Below are positions 1-9,127 of a DNA stretch of 10,977 bases, piece after piece. The stretch's first letter is position 1; each line of letters starts with the position of its first letter. Location: assembly GCA_937950105.1 (NCBI GenBank), contig CALFEM010000047.1, forward strand, positions 1-10,977, written 5' to 3'. A model generated the notes under the pieces. The model was not told the origin of the DNA. It saw only the letters and a list, made by a program, of their open reading frames with translations, and ran no database searches. Source of the DNA: an uncultured Alphaproteobacteria bacterium (GTDB lineage Bacteria > Pseudomonadota > Alphaproteobacteria > Rhizobiales > Hyphomicrobiaceae). Both the position numbers and the translations under genes were made by a program.

Positions 1-264
1 GAACCGGCGCTGGGCTGGAACGGCTGCTGGCTGGCGCTGGGCGCCATCGCCGGCATCGACAATCATTCGATCGCGGACGCGATCCGCGCCACCGGGCACC
101 CGAGCGTGCTGGTCATCGACAGCCCGACCGAGCTGATCGGACTCGTCGGCCGCTACGGCCACGCTGACGATATGATCGTCTTCCTCGGCGCCGGCACCTC
201 GACCGAATGGGCACACGCGCTTCCCGGCTGGCTCGCCGAGCAGCCGCGCCTCGCGGGAGAATGA
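1..264 (+). CDS. murC: UDP-N-acetylmuramate--L-alanine ligase, C-terminal fragment
   Basis: This is the last 87 codons of a gene cut by the window start, ending with TGA at 262-264. MurC is the cytoplasmic ATP-dependent ligase that adds L-Ala to UDP-MurNAc. From about codon 15 the frame reads like the end of a Mur ligase C-terminal domain: [18 protein letters not shown], then a late strand and loop [17 protein letters not shown], which corresponds to the family's VVCLGAG-x-x-T-x-WA-x-ALP ending. The position directly before murB, with an ATGA overlap, agrees with the usual dcw order. The first ~14 residues are Trp-rich and do not match the expected VYxAGEAPI segment, so the extreme 5' end may be misassembled or frameshifted. 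The catalytic centre lies upstream and cannot be judged. Confidence 0.85.
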   Translation, partial: EPALGWNGCWLALGAIAGIDNHSIADAIRATGHPSVLVIDSPTELIGLVGRYGHADDMIVFLGAGTSTEWAHALPGWLAEQPRLAGE

Positions 265-1241
265 GCGACGTGACCGCGACCTCTCTCGCCGACGAATTGA
301 AACTGCAATTGCCCGAGCTGCGCGGCCGCCTGTCGGCTGGCACCAGGCTCGCCGACATCACGTGGTTCCGCGTCGGCGGCCCTGCCGAGGTGCTGTTCAC
401 TCCCGCCGACGAAGCCGACCTCGCGTACTTCCTCAGGAACGTGGCCGCAGAGCTGCCGGTGTTCGTCATCGGCCTCGGATCGAACCTGCTGGTGCGCGAC
501 GGCGGCGTGCCGGGCGTCGTCATCCGCCTCGGCAAGGGCTTCGGCGAAACCAGGGTCGAGCCGGGCCATCGTATCCGCACCGGCACCGCGGTGCCGGACG
601 TGAAGCTCGCGCGCGCGGCGGCCGATGCCGGCATCGACGGGCTCGCTTTCTATCGCGGCATTCCGGGCTCGATCGGCGGCGCGCTGCGCATGAACGCGGG
701 CGCGCACGGCACCGAGACCAAGGATGTACTGGTGTCGGTGCGCGCGGTCGATCGCGCCGGCACCATCCACGAGTTGAGCCTCGCCGACATGGGCTACACC
801 TATCGTCATTGCGGCGTGCCGGAGGACTGGATCTTCACCGAGGCGCTGTACCAGGGCCGCCCCGGCGAACCGGTCGAAATCCAGGCGAAAATGGCCGAGG
901 TCGCCGACTACCGCGAGAAGAACCAGCCGATCAAGGAGCGCACCGGCGGCTCGACCTTCAAGAACCCGCCCGGCCACTCGTCTTGGAAGCTGATCGACGC
1001 AGCGGGCCTACGCGGCTATCGCGTCGGCGGCGCGCATGTCTCGAACATGCACTGCAACTTTCTCATCAACGACGCCAACGCCACCGCCGAAGACATCGAG
1101 CGGTTAGGCGAAACCGTGCGTGCGCGGGTGAAGGCGGCGAGCGGCATCACGCTCAACTGGGAGATCATCCGGCTCGGCGTGCCGCTGGTGGGCCACGCGG
1201 TCGGCGAGGCGTTGGCCGAGGTCGCGCCGGCGGCGGGTTGA
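261..1241 (+). CDS. murB: UDP-N-acetylenolpyruvoylglucosamine reductase
   Basis: MurB is the cytoplasmic FAD/NADPH enzyme that reduces UDP-GlcNAc-enolpyruvate to UDP-MurNAc. The 326-residue product has the FAD-binding features [12 protein letters not shown] (35-46), [14 protein letters not shown] (69-82) and [18 protein letters not shown] (133-150). The C-terminal domain has GGSTFKNP (229-236) and HCNFLIN (264-270). Likely catalytic residues are Tyr181-Arg182, Ser231 (proton donor to the enol) and Glu301, placed as in the family. The ATG overlaps the murC stop as ATGA, which suggests translational coupling. The purine-rich GGGAGA at 255-260 lies directly against this ATG, however, so the in-frame GTG at 270, with better spacing, is an alternative start. 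The cluster is interrupted immediately downstream: a minus-strand gene ends 8 bases after the stop. Confidence 0.97.
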   Translation: MSDVTATSLADELKLQLPELRGRLSAGTRLADITWFRVGGPAEVLFTPADEADLAYFLRNVAAELPVFVIGLGSNLLVRDGGVPGVVIRLGKGFGETRVEPGHRIRTGTAVPDVKLARAAADAGIDGLAFYRGIPGSIGGALRMNAGAHGTETKDVLVSVRAVDRAGTIHELSLADMGYTYRHCGVPEDWIFTEALYQGRPGEPVEIQAKMAEVADYREKNQPIKERTGGSTFKNPPGHSSWKLIDAAGLRGYRVGGAHVSNMHCNFLINDANATAEDIERLGETVRARVKAASGITLNWEIIRLGVPLVGHAVGEALAEVAPAAG

Positions 1242-1249
1242 AGCCTGCG

Positions 1250-1594
1250 CTATCGCGGGCTGCGATCCACGCAGCGTTTGGCGCGGTCCATGATCTCGGC
1301 TGGTGGGCGCGTGTCGATCAGCTTCGCGCGAACGGACTTCACCTCTGCGAACGCTTCGGGTTCTTTCAGTTTCTTGGGAATGGCGTAGGCGTTGAGGTAG
1401 AGCATCGAACGCCCCAATGCCTGTTTCCCCAGCACAGGGTCATTTTCGGCTTTGCCGGTCCGGACGAGTTCGCTCGCCGCGCTGATCAGCGCCGCGCACT
1501 GCAGGTTGGCATCGACACCGTCTCCTTCGGAAGGGCCACAGGCCGTCAAAGCGAGGCAAGAGATTGCGCCGGCAATCATCGGCGAAAGTTTCAT
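1250..1594 (-). CDS. Small predicted lipoprotein, function unknown
   Basis: The 114-residue product is not a family I recognise. Its N-terminus is a lipoprotein signal: Lys2, a hydrophobic stretch (6-18) and lipobox LTAC with the lipidated Cys at 19, so it is probably membrane-anchored facing the periplasm. The mature part is about 95 residues, charged and probably helical, with two further cysteines (33 and 108) near its ends that could form a disulfide. A strong Shine-Dalgarno, GAGGGAGGG on the minus strand (plus 1600-1608), sits 5 bases before the ATG and supports expression. The gene points against the cluster and converges on murB, with only 8 bases between the two stop codons. It is divergent from the membrane protein at 1772. 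A link to the cell envelope is inference from the signal and neighbours only. Confidence 0.75.
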   Translation of the reverse strand: MKLSPMIAGAISCLALTACGPSEGDGVDANLQCAALISAASELVRTGKAENDPVLGKQALGRSMLYLNAYAIPKKLKEPEAFAEVKSVRAKLIDTRPPAEIMDRAKRCVDRSPR

Positions 1595-1771
1595 CGTGTC
1601 CCTCCCTCATCCAGCATCGGCAAACCTCCCAAGATTCGCTTGCGATCTCGTAAACCGCGTCGATGCGTGTGCGCGAGCGAGCGAGAGGTTGGTTCCTTGA
1701 CGATAGCGGGCGGCCGTGTCCGTCTGTGGGGTAGTTCCCGGCACGAGGATCGGCTGGATCGGAGGGGGACA
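1595..1771. promoter_or_regulatory. Divergent intergenic region between the two inserted genes
   Basis: This 177-base gap must hold the promoters of both the minus-strand lipoprotein and the plus-strand membrane protein, since both start here and point outward. Both ends carry strong ribosome binding sites. I see a TTGACG (1697-1702) that could act as a -35 element for the rightward gene, but no good -10 at normal spacing, so no promoter is called. A short GCGA run lies near 1673-1686. Confidence 0.4.
1761..1766 (+). promoter_or_regulatory. Ribosome binding site deciding the start at 1772
   Basis: GGAGGG lies 5 bases before ATG 1772 inside a purine run (1761-1768). The same reading frame stays open far upstream, in antisense to the lipoprotein and out of frame in murB. 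This site and the hydrophobic N-terminus are what place the true start here. Confidence 0.65.
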
Positions 1772-2209
1772 ATGCTCTTTTTCGTGTTCGTCGCTGCGGC
1801 CGTGACTCTGTACTTCCTGATCAAGGCTTCGAAGCAGCCGCGTGCCGGCCTGTTCGTGGCGGCGGCGGCCTGGTTGCTGTACGCAGTCTACGAATACCAG
1901 ATGACCAACGGCGTGCTGTGCGACGGCACGTGCAACATCCGTGTGGACCTCTTGCTGGTGTGGCCGCTGCTGGGGCTGGCGACGCTGTTCTGCATCTATG
2001 GTCCGGGCGAGTGGTCTCCCCTCGCCAAGGTCTTCGGCGCGGTGAGCGCGCTGCTTCTCGCGGCGATAGCCGCGGTGTCTCTGTACATGGTGCTGATCGA
2101 AGCTCCGGCCGCCGAGCGGGCACGTGCCGACAAATGCGCTGCTCAGGGCCAGAGCGGCCCGGAGTGTCGGCCTGCGGCTGCGGCTTCGACCGGGGTCGGG
2201 ACCAAGTAA
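1772..2209 (+). CDS. Small multi-pass membrane protein, function unknown
   Basis: The 145-residue product is very hydrophobic, with about four membrane segments: roughly 1-17, 25-42, 60-76 and 86-109. Between the second and third lies a conserved-looking stretch CDGTCNIRVDLLL (50-62) with a C-x3-C pair. I recall NIRVDLLL-like motifs from uncharacterised small membrane proteins in many proteobacteria, but I cannot give a named family. The C-terminal tail (110-145) is polar and Ala/Pro-rich with two more cysteines (122, 132). A strong GGAGGG site precedes the ATG. It sits alone between the divergent lipoprotein and ddlB, 104 bases before ddlB, so it could be cotranscribed with ddlB. Its role is unknown; an envelope role is inference. 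Confidence 0.75.
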   Translation: MLFFVFVAAAVTLYFLIKASKQPRAGLFVAAAAWLLYAVYEYQMTNGVLCDGTCNIRVDLLLVWPLLGLATLFCIYGPGEWSPLAKVFGAVSALLLAAIAAVSLYMVLIEAPAAERARADKCAAQGQSGPECRPAAAASTGVGTK

Positions 2210-2313
2210 CCCCTTCGATCGTGAGTGCAAGTTCCCGTATCCCGCTCGCGCTTCCCGGCTTGCTGCGTTATTGAGCGCTCCGAACAAACACTCGCCCGAG
2301 GGGATCACACCGC

Positions 2314-3273
2314 ATGTCAACGCCGCAACTTGGTCCCGCCCCCGCCCGCACCCGCAATCACGTCGCCGTGCTCTATGGCGGGCTCTCTGCCGAGCGCGAG
2401 GTGTCGCTTCGTTCAGGCGCGGCGGTTGCCAAGGCGCTGGAGGGCGAGGGCTACAACGTCACGCTGATCGACGTGGCGCGCGATCTGCCCGCGCGGCTGA
2501 TGCAACTCAAGCCCGATGTCTGCCTCAACGCGCTTCACGGCAAGCACGGCGAGGACGGCGAGGTGCAGGGCATCCTCGAGTTCCTCGAAATCCCATACAC
2601 GCATTCGGGCGTGCTGGCGTCCGCGCTCGCCATGCACAAGGAGCGCGCCAAGGCGGTGATGAAGGCGGCCGGCGTTACGGTCGCGGAAGCGCATCTCGTC
2701 ACGAGGCGCGAAGCCGCGAGCCGCCACGTCATGGCGCCGCCTTACGTGGTGAAGCCGGTGGACGAAGGTTCCAGCGTCGGCGTCGTCATCGTGCGGCCCG
2801 GTGCCAATGCACCCGGAGCGGCGGTGCTCGACAACGCCGACGCGGACGCGATCGTGATGGTCGAGCGTTGCGTGGCGGGGCGCGAACTCACCTGTGGCGT
2901 CATCGGCGACTTCGTCACCGACATCATCGAAATCGTGCCGCGCGACGACCTGCCCTACTACGACTTCACCGCCAAATACGCGCCCGGCGGATCGCGCCAC
3001 GAGCTTCCGGCGAAAATTTCACCGGATGTTTACCAGAATATACGGAGATTAACCCTGCTGGCGCATCGCGCGCTCGGCTGCCGTGGCGTGAGCAGAGCGG
3101 ACTTCCGCTTCGACGATACCCCCGGCGGCACGGGCGAGCTGGTGTGCCTCGAGGTCAATACGCAGCCCGGCATGACGGCGACGTCGCTGGTGCCGGAGCT
3201 TGCAGGGCACGCCGGCTGGTCGTTCGGCGAGCTGGTGCGCTGGATGGTCGAGGACGCGAGTTGCAACAGGTAG
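2314..3273 (+). CDS. ddlB: D-alanine--D-alanine ligase
   Basis: Ddl is the cytoplasmic ATP-grasp enzyme that joins two D-alanines for the peptidoglycan stem peptide and is the target of D-cycloserine. The 319-residue product has the family's length and motifs: GGLSAEREVSL (22-32, with Glu27 matching E. coli Glu15), HGKHGEDG (75-82), VKPVDEGSSVGV (146-157, ATP-binding Lys147 and the serine pair), YYDFTAKY (215-222, Tyr222 matching E. coli Tyr216), SRADF (260-264) and LEVNTQPGMT (279-288, metal ligands Glu280 and Asn282). GAGGGGA at 2298-2304 supports the ATG. The ddlB label rather than a bare ddl is given because it lies in the dcw cluster. Codons around residues 241-246 are unusually A+T-rich (ATA, AGA, TTA), see findings. 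Confidence 0.97.
   Translation: MSTPQLGPAPARTRNHVAVLYGGLSAEREVSLRSGAAVAKALEGEGYNVTLIDVARDLPARLMQLKPDVCLNALHGKHGEDGEVQGILEFLEIPYTHSGVLASALAMHKERAKAVMKAAGVTVAEAHLVTRREAASRHVMAPPYVVKPVDEGSSVGVVIVRPGANAPGAAVLDNADADAIVMVERCVAGRELTCGVIGDFVTDIIEIVPRDDLPYYDFTAKYAPGGSRHELPAKISPDVYQNIRRLTLLAHRALGCRGVSRADFRFDDTPGGTGELVCLEVNTQPGMTATSLVPELAGHAGWSFGELVRWMVEDASCNR
3049..3054 (+). promoter_or_regulatory. CtrA-like half-site in ddlB, upstream of ftsQ
   Basis: TTAACC lies in a local A+T-rich island (3010-3055, about 41% G+C by hand count) within ddlB, roughly 240 bases before ftsQ. CtrA of alphaproteobacteria binds TTAA-N7-TTAAC and half-sites like this one, and in Caulobacter it activates ftsQA. The second half-site is missing at the standard spacing (3038-3041 reads ATAT). 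This is a weak, suggestive call. Confidence 0.25.
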
Positions 3274-3290
3274 GCGAAGGCCGGAACGGG

Positions 3291-4316
3291 ATGTGGCGGG
3301 CGCACGAGGCGCCGGCGCCCCGCACCGGCACGCCGACGTCTTCGTTGCCCCCACCACCGCCGCCGCTGCCACCGCTCGATCCGATGCCTATGCAGGCCGC
3401 CCGGTCGGGTTCGGCACCCGCACCGACGGCTGCCGAGACGATCCGGCTCGAAATCCCCCGCGCCGAGGTCCGTCCGGCATCGTCGCGTGCGGCACGCCGC
3501 GCCGCCGCATCGCGCTCGCGCTGGCTGGTCGCCGGCAGTGCGGCACTGGCCGGCACCATCGTCTTCGCCGTGCTGACCAACGGCGGCGACAACGCGCGCA
3601 GCGTCGAGATGCTGTTGCCGTCGCTCGATGCCGCCGCGCAGTGGGCCGGCCTCGGCCTCGATCAGGTCTCGATACTCGGGCATCGCTTCACGCCCGACGG
3701 CGACATCTTCGACGCCCTCGCGCTCGACCGCGAACGCAGCCTCGTCGGTTTCGACGGCGAGGCCGCCAAGGCGCGCATCGAAAAGCTGCCGTGGGTGCTC
3801 TCTGCCGACCTGACGCGTGAATATCCGGGCCGTCTCGACATCCGCATCACCGAGCGCACGGCCTTCGCGGTCTGGCGGCTCGGGGACCGCGAAACGCTCA
3901 TCGACCAGAGCGGGCGCGTGCTGCAGGCGGTGCCGCCGGGCAGCGTCACGAATCTGCCGCGCGTCGCCGGTGAAACCGCCGACCGCGAGGCGGGCACGCT
4001 GCTGGCGCTCGTCGGACGCACGCCGGTCCTGGCGCAGTCGCTGACGCTCGGCGAGCGGGTCGGCGGGCGGCGCTGGTCGCTGCATCTCGCCGACGGCTCG
4101 CGCATCGAACTGCCGAGCGAAGGCGAAGCGCTGGCGCTCGACGACCTGATCGCCAATCGCGGCCTCGACAACATCCTCGCGCGCGGGCCGCATATCATCG
4201 ATCTTCGGGCCAAGGGCCGTGTCGCCGTGCGCCCGCTGCCGCACGACGAGCGCGCCAACCGCGTCTCGAACCTGGCGGCGCCCCTGCCTCTGCACGTCGG
4301 CGGGGTGGCGCCATGA
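3291..4316 (+). CDS. ftsQ: Cell division protein FtsQ
   Basis: FtsQ is a bitopic inner-membrane protein that links the cytoplasmic ring to the FtsB/FtsL/FtsWI septal synthesis complex. The 341-residue product has a long cytoplasmic N-terminus with a proline tract (20-28) and Arg/Ala-rich basic patch (61-77), one membrane segment (about 78-96), a POTRA domain (about 124-192, including VSILGHRFT, IEKLPWV, REYPGRLDIRITERTAFAVW) and a beta domain (about 193-320). This is the alphaproteobacterial form, longer than E. coli's 276 residues. The start chosen is ATG 3291, 17 bases after the ddlB stop, with GAAGG at 3276-3280. An in-frame TTG at 3261 inside ddlB is possible but less likely. The stop overlaps ftsA as ATGA, so translation is probably coupled. 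Confidence 0.93.
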   Translation: MWRAHEAPAPRTGTPTSSLPPPPPPLPPLDPMPMQAARSGSAPAPTAAETIRLEIPRAEVRPASSRAARRAAASRSRWLVAGSAALAGTIVFAVLTNGGDNARSVEMLLPSLDAAAQWAGLGLDQVSILGHRFTPDGDIFDALALDRERSLVGFDGEAAKARIEKLPWVLSADLTREYPGRLDIRITERTAFAVWRLGDRETLIDQSGRVLQAVPPGSVTNLPRVAGETADREAGTLLALVGRTPVLAQSLTLGERVGGRRWSLHLADGSRIELPSEGEALALDDLIANRGLDNILARGPHIIDLRAKGRVAVRPLPHDERANRVSNLAAPLPLHVGGVAP

Positions 4317-5593
4317 TCATCCCCTCGCGCACGAGTGCACCGCGCATCCTCGGCCTGCTCGACATCGGCACCTCCAAGGTCGCCTGCCTGATCGTCGCAC
4401 TGGATCCCCGCGGGCCGTCGATCCTGCCCGGCATGCGCACACCGTTCCGCGTGCTCGGCATCGGCCACCAGCGTTCGCGCGGGCTCAAGGCCGGTGTCAT
4501 CACCGATCTCGAAGAGGCCGAGGTGGCGGTGCGCGCCGCCGTCGATCAGGCCGAACAGATGGCCGGCGTCACGCTGGGGGAGGTCTACGTCTCGGTCGCC
4601 TGCGGGCGGCTGCGCTCGGAAGTGTTCGCCGCCAATGCCGATGTCGCAACGGGCGTGGTCGGCGACGAGGACGTGGCGCGCGTGCTCGAGGGTGGGCGCG
4701 CCTACGCCGAGCGCGACGGCCGCATGCTCGTGCACATGAACCGCATCGCCATCCGGCTCGACGGGGCGCCGGGCGGCGGCGATCCGCGCGGGCTCGCGGC
4801 ACACCGCCTGACCGCCGATCTGCACGCCGTCACCGCCGACGATGCGCCGGTGCGCAACCTGCTGCTGCTGGTGGAGCGCTGCCATCTCGATGTCGCCGGC
4901 CTCGTCGTCGCGCCCTACGCCAGCGCGCTCGCCGCCACCAGCGTGGAAGAACGCCGCCTCGGCGTCACCGTGCTCGACATCGGCAGCGGCACCACATCGG
5001 TCGCCATCTTCGCCGACGGCGCCTTCATCGACGCCGAGACCATACCGGTGGGCGGCGGCCACATGACCTTCGATATCGCGCGGGGGTTGCAGGCGCCACT
5101 TGCGGATGCCGAGCGAATCAAGGCCCTGTATGGGACACTGGTTCCGGCTCCGTCGGACGAGCACGAGTCGTTTTCCTATCCGCTCGCCGGCGAGGCGGAC
5201 GGTACGCTGCATCAGTCGACGAAGGCGCGGCTTGCCGAAATCCTGCGCCCCCGCGTCTCCGGGCTGATCGGTCTGGTGCGAGAGCGGCTGGATGCCAGCG
5301 GCATGGCCGATTTCGCCGGTGACCGGGTGGTGCTGACAGGTGGCGCCAGCCAGGTGATCGGGCTCGGCGAGCATGTCGCCAACCTGCTTGGCCGTCGCGT
5401 GCGTGTTTCAGGGCCGGATGCGGCTTCGGCACTGCCGTCGGGTCTCATGGCGCCGTCGTTCGCGACCGTGATCGGTCTCGTCGCGGCGGCGGCTGCGGGT
5501 GAAGGGTTGGTGGCGGCGCATCGTGACCGTGCCCGTCTCGCGCAGAGCTACCTCGGCCGCGTCGGGCAGTGGTTGCGCTACGGGTTGGAGTAG
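4313..5593 (+). CDS. ftsA: Cell division protein FtsA
   Basis: FtsA is the actin-like protein that anchors FtsZ filaments to the inner membrane and recruits later division proteins. The 426-residue product has the actin-fold nucleotide motifs: [13 protein letters not shown] (15-27, phosphate 1), [13 protein letters not shown] (221-233, phosphate 2) and [13 protein letters not shown] (339-351, adenosine). The 1C subdomain lies about 88-170 and the SHS2-like early part includes [14 protein letters not shown] (56-69). The C-terminus [12 protein letters not shown] (415-426) is the expected amphipathic membrane-targeting helix, so the gene is complete. The ATG overlaps the ftsQ stop. A G-rich run directly follows the stop, and ftsZ begins 184 bases later, so ftsZ may have its own promoter in addition to read-through. 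Confidence 0.97.
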   Translation: MIIPSRTSAPRILGLLDIGTSKVACLIVALDPRGPSILPGMRTPFRVLGIGHQRSRGLKAGVITDLEEAEVAVRAAVDQAEQMAGVTLGEVYVSVACGRLRSEVFAANADVATGVVGDEDVARVLEGGRAYAERDGRMLVHMNRIAIRLDGAPGGGDPRGLAAHRLTADLHAVTADDAPVRNLLLLVERCHLDVAGLVVAPYASALAATSVEERRLGVTVLDIGSGTTSVAIFADGAFIDAETIPVGGGHMTFDIARGLQAPLADAERIKALYGTLVPAPSDEHESFSYPLAGEADGTLHQSTKARLAEILRPRVSGLIGLVRERLDASGMADFAGDRVVLTGGASQVIGLGEHVANLLGRRVRVSGPDAASALPSGLMAPSFATVIGLVAAAAAGEGLVAAHRDRARLAQSYLGRVGQWLRYGLE

Positions 5594-5777
5594 GGGGGGC
5601 GGGGCGGTGAAGACCGTGTCGCCCCGCGTTTGCCGTCCAGTCAGAGTCGGTTCAGTCAGCAATGCGTGCGGTTGCCGCCCGCGGCCCGGAGACGTCCGGC
5701 GATGCGGACAACATAGCGGTTGGCGAACGTGCGGGTGCCGGGTGCGCCCGGCCGGCCTCGGAGAGCGCGAGACCATC
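5594..5777 (+). other. ftsA-ftsZ intergenic region with a possible hairpin
   Basis: This 184-base gap is where an ftsZ-specific promoter would be expected in alphaproteobacteria. GGGGCG (5601-5606) can pair with CGCCCC (5620-5625), leaving a 13-base interior that can hold a smaller GGT/ACC pairing. No T-run follows, so it is not a convincing intrinsic terminator and may only modulate read-through. I see no clear -35/-10 pair and no TTAA-type CtrA site. Translation initiation of ftsZ relies on weak purine stretches near 5760-5772. Confidence 0.35.
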
Positions 5778-7511
<1,734 letters not shown>

Positions 7512-7589
7512 TCGTAAACCACACGAGCGCATTTCGTGCGTGCCGGCGAACATGAGTTTCACTGGTAACACTATGTAAGAAAGCGTGAT

Positions 7590-7618
7590 TTGTATCGCCA
7601 CTCCGGCGCAGCTATCGT
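7590..7618 (+). promoter_or_regulatory. Candidate promoter for lpxC
   Basis: TTGTAT (7590-7595) and TATCGT (7613-7618) are separated by 17 bases, the ideal spacing for a housekeeping sigma factor, in an A+T-richer stretch about 180 bases before lpxC. Matches to the consensus are 3/6 for -35 (TTG) and 4/6 for -10. This is plausible but could be chance. Confidence 0.25.
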
Positions 7619-7657
7619 TCTCTCCGTTAACGACGACGACAAGTATTCCAATGCCTT

Positions 7658-7679
7658 ACGTGTCCTGATTGGGACACGT
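7658..7679. repeat. Perfect 8-base inverted repeat between ftsZ and lpxC
   Basis: ACGTGTCC (7658-7665) and GGACACGT (7672-7679) are exact reverse complements around the 6-base spacer TGATTG. The dyad lies in the noncoding gap (7512-7800), 146 bases after the ftsZ stop and 121 bases before lpxC. No T-run follows, so a regulator-binding site or an mRNA leader hairpin is more likely than an intrinsic terminator. Confidence 0.6.
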
Positions 7680-7787
7680 GTTGCAGGAAAGCAGCGGTCA
7701 GGGGCTGGCGCTGCGGGAATGCCGAATACGTCGACGGGGGTAGCGCGAGCGCCTGGTGGGGCCGGGTCTGATCGCGCTAGGGACATC

Positions 7788-7793
7788 GAGGGA
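7788..7793 (+). promoter_or_regulatory. Ribosome binding site deciding the lpxC start
   Basis: GAGGGA lies 7 bases before ATG 7801, ideal spacing. This favours ATG 7801 over the in-frame GTG at 7756 (valine or start), whose extra 15 codons do not resemble LpxC. Confidence 0.75.
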
Positions 7794-7800
7794 CGGCTAC

Positions 7801-8745
7801 ATGTCGAATCGCTTCATCGGCGCACGACAGACCACGGTTGCTCGCGAAATCGAGCTTGTAGGCACGGGGGTGCACAGCGGAGCGCCAGTCTCAGTCATCC
7901 TGCATCCGGCAGAGGCCGATACTGGGCTCCGCTTTGTGGTCACCCACAACACGAGATTGGTCGCTGACATCGCCGCCGATGTCCGCAACGTCAAGAACCT
8001 CACCCTCTGTACGGTCATCGGCGACGACTCCGGCGTCACCGTCTCCACCGTAGAGCACCTGCTCGCCGCGCTGCGCGGTCTCGGTATCGACAACTGCTTC
8101 ATCGAGATCGACAGCAAGGAAGTCCCGATCATGGACGGCAGCTCGGCGCCGTTCGTCGAGGCCATCGACGAGGTCGGCATCCGCGAGCTCTCCGCGCCCC
8201 GCAAATTCATCAAGGTGCTGAAACCCATCCGCGTCCAGGATGGCGATTGCTGGGGCGAACTGGCCCCGCACTCGAGCTTCAGCCTCGACGTCGAGATCGA
8301 CTTCGACACCCCGCTGATCGGCCGCCAGCGCCTCGCCCTCGAGCTGACGCCCGCTTCGTTCCGCAACGAGCTGTCCCGCGCCCGCACCTTCGGCTTCATG
8401 TCCGACGTCGAGCGCCTCTGGAAAGCCGGTCTGGCGCTCGGCGCCAATCTCAACAACACGGTTGCCATCGGTGACGGCCGCATCCTCAACCGCGAGGGGC
8501 TGCGCTGCCCGCAGGAGTTCGTGCGCCACAAGACGCTCGACGTGGTCGGCGATCTGGCGCTCGCCGGTCTGCCGCTGCTCGGTGCCTATCGCTCGGTGCG
8601 CGGCGGTCATCGCCTGAATTCGAACGTGCTCAAGGCCCTGTTTGCCGACGATGCGGCCTGGACGATCGTGCAGGCGCCGCGTGTGCGCGAAATCGCACCG
8701 GTCGAAATGGGCCTGTCGGCCGGCGCCCTGGCGCTGGCCGAGTAA
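7801..8745 (+). CDS. lpxC: UDP-3-O-acyl-N-acetylglucosamine deacetylase
   Basis: LpxC is the cytoplasmic zinc hydrolase that performs the committed step of lipid A synthesis. The 314-residue product has the expected motifs: VGTGVHSGAPV (20-30), STVEHLLAALRGLGIDN (82-98) with Glu85 as general base and zinc ligand His86, IDSKEVPIMDGSSAPFV (103-119), HKTLDVVGDLAL (243-254) giving zinc ligands His243 and Asp247, and GGHRLN (268-273) with His270 matching E. coli His265. All catalytic positions are present, and the length fits the family (305 in E. coli). It follows ftsZ as in most proteobacterial dcw clusters, but 289 bases separate them, so its own promoter is likely. A small hairpin (8757-8772) follows its stop. 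Confidence 0.97.
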   Translation: MSNRFIGARQTTVAREIELVGTGVHSGAPVSVILHPAEADTGLRFVVTHNTRLVADIAADVRNVKNLTLCTVIGDDSGVTVSTVEHLLAALRGLGIDNCFIEIDSKEVPIMDGSSAPFVEAIDEVGIRELSAPRKFIKVLKPIRVQDGDCWGELAPHSSFSLDVEIDFDTPLIGRQRLALELTPASFRNELSRARTFGFMSDVERLWKAGLALGANLNNTVAIGDGRILNREGLRCPQEFVRHKTLDVVGDLALAGLPLLGAYRSVRGGHRLNSNVLKALFADDAAWTIVQAPRVREIAPVEMGLSAGALALAE

Positions 8746-9127
8746 TCGGGAGGCAGGGCGACATGGGTCGCCGCTCTCCGGTTTCGAAGAGATTTCGATC
8801 GGGCGGATGATCGCTGACGGCGACTCCGCCCGTCGTTGCAACTGTACGTCGTGTTCGCGGTCGAACCGGTTGATCGCCGCTTTCACGCCCGATTGTCGGG
8901 ACAGGCTGGGAAGCGGCCGTCGCGGCGGCTCGAAACTCAGGGGCGTGGCCAGCGTGGTCTGTTGTCCGGCGCTTTCACCAGGTTTGCGGGTGAGGGTGGT
9001 GTCGGCTCAAGACAGCCGCGAAGGTCGTGTGCTATTGCAACGAATACAGGGATCGCGACCGAGCGGGCGCACATGCGGTTTGGGGACCGCGCCCCGCTTC
9101 AGGCCGCAGGATACGGGGTGGACGGGC
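8746..9127. other. lpxC-bamD intergenic region (382 bases)
   Basis: No credible gene is seen here. Just after the lpxC stop, GGCGAC (8757-8762) and GTCGCC (8767-8772) form a perfect 6-base stem with loop ATGG but no T-run follows, so it is at best a weak terminator or 3' end stabiliser. A second short dyad, GTTCG (8853-8857) and CGAAC (8862-8866) around CGGT, is also present. The rest is G+C-rich without a clear promoter. The gap suggests bamD is transcribed separately from lpxC. Confidence 0.5.

Noticed and set aside
362..2209. Long plus-strand open frame through murB and into the insertion
   Set aside because: Its first two thirds is an Arg-rich out-of-frame reading of murB and antisense of the lipoprotein. 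Only the part from ATG 1772, with its ribosome site, is a credible gene.
3662..5374. Long minus-strand open frame opposite ftsQ and ftsA
   Set aside because: Low-complexity Arg/Ala/His-rich product, antisense to two clear genes; typical of long false frames in G+C-rich DNA.
7627..7631. TTAAC in the ftsZ-lpxC gap as a CtrA site
   Set aside because: No TTAA at the required 7-base spacing on either side; a lone pentamer is too weak to call.
8853..8866. GTTCG-CGGT-CGAAC as a LexA box
   Set aside because: The known box of Gram-positive type is CGAAC-N4-GTTCG, the reverse arrangement, and the alphaproteobacterial box is a direct GTTC-N7-GTTC. This one fits neither.
7891..8886. Minus-strand open frame opposite lpxC
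   Set aside because: Its residues simply mirror the LpxC codons; no motif of its own.
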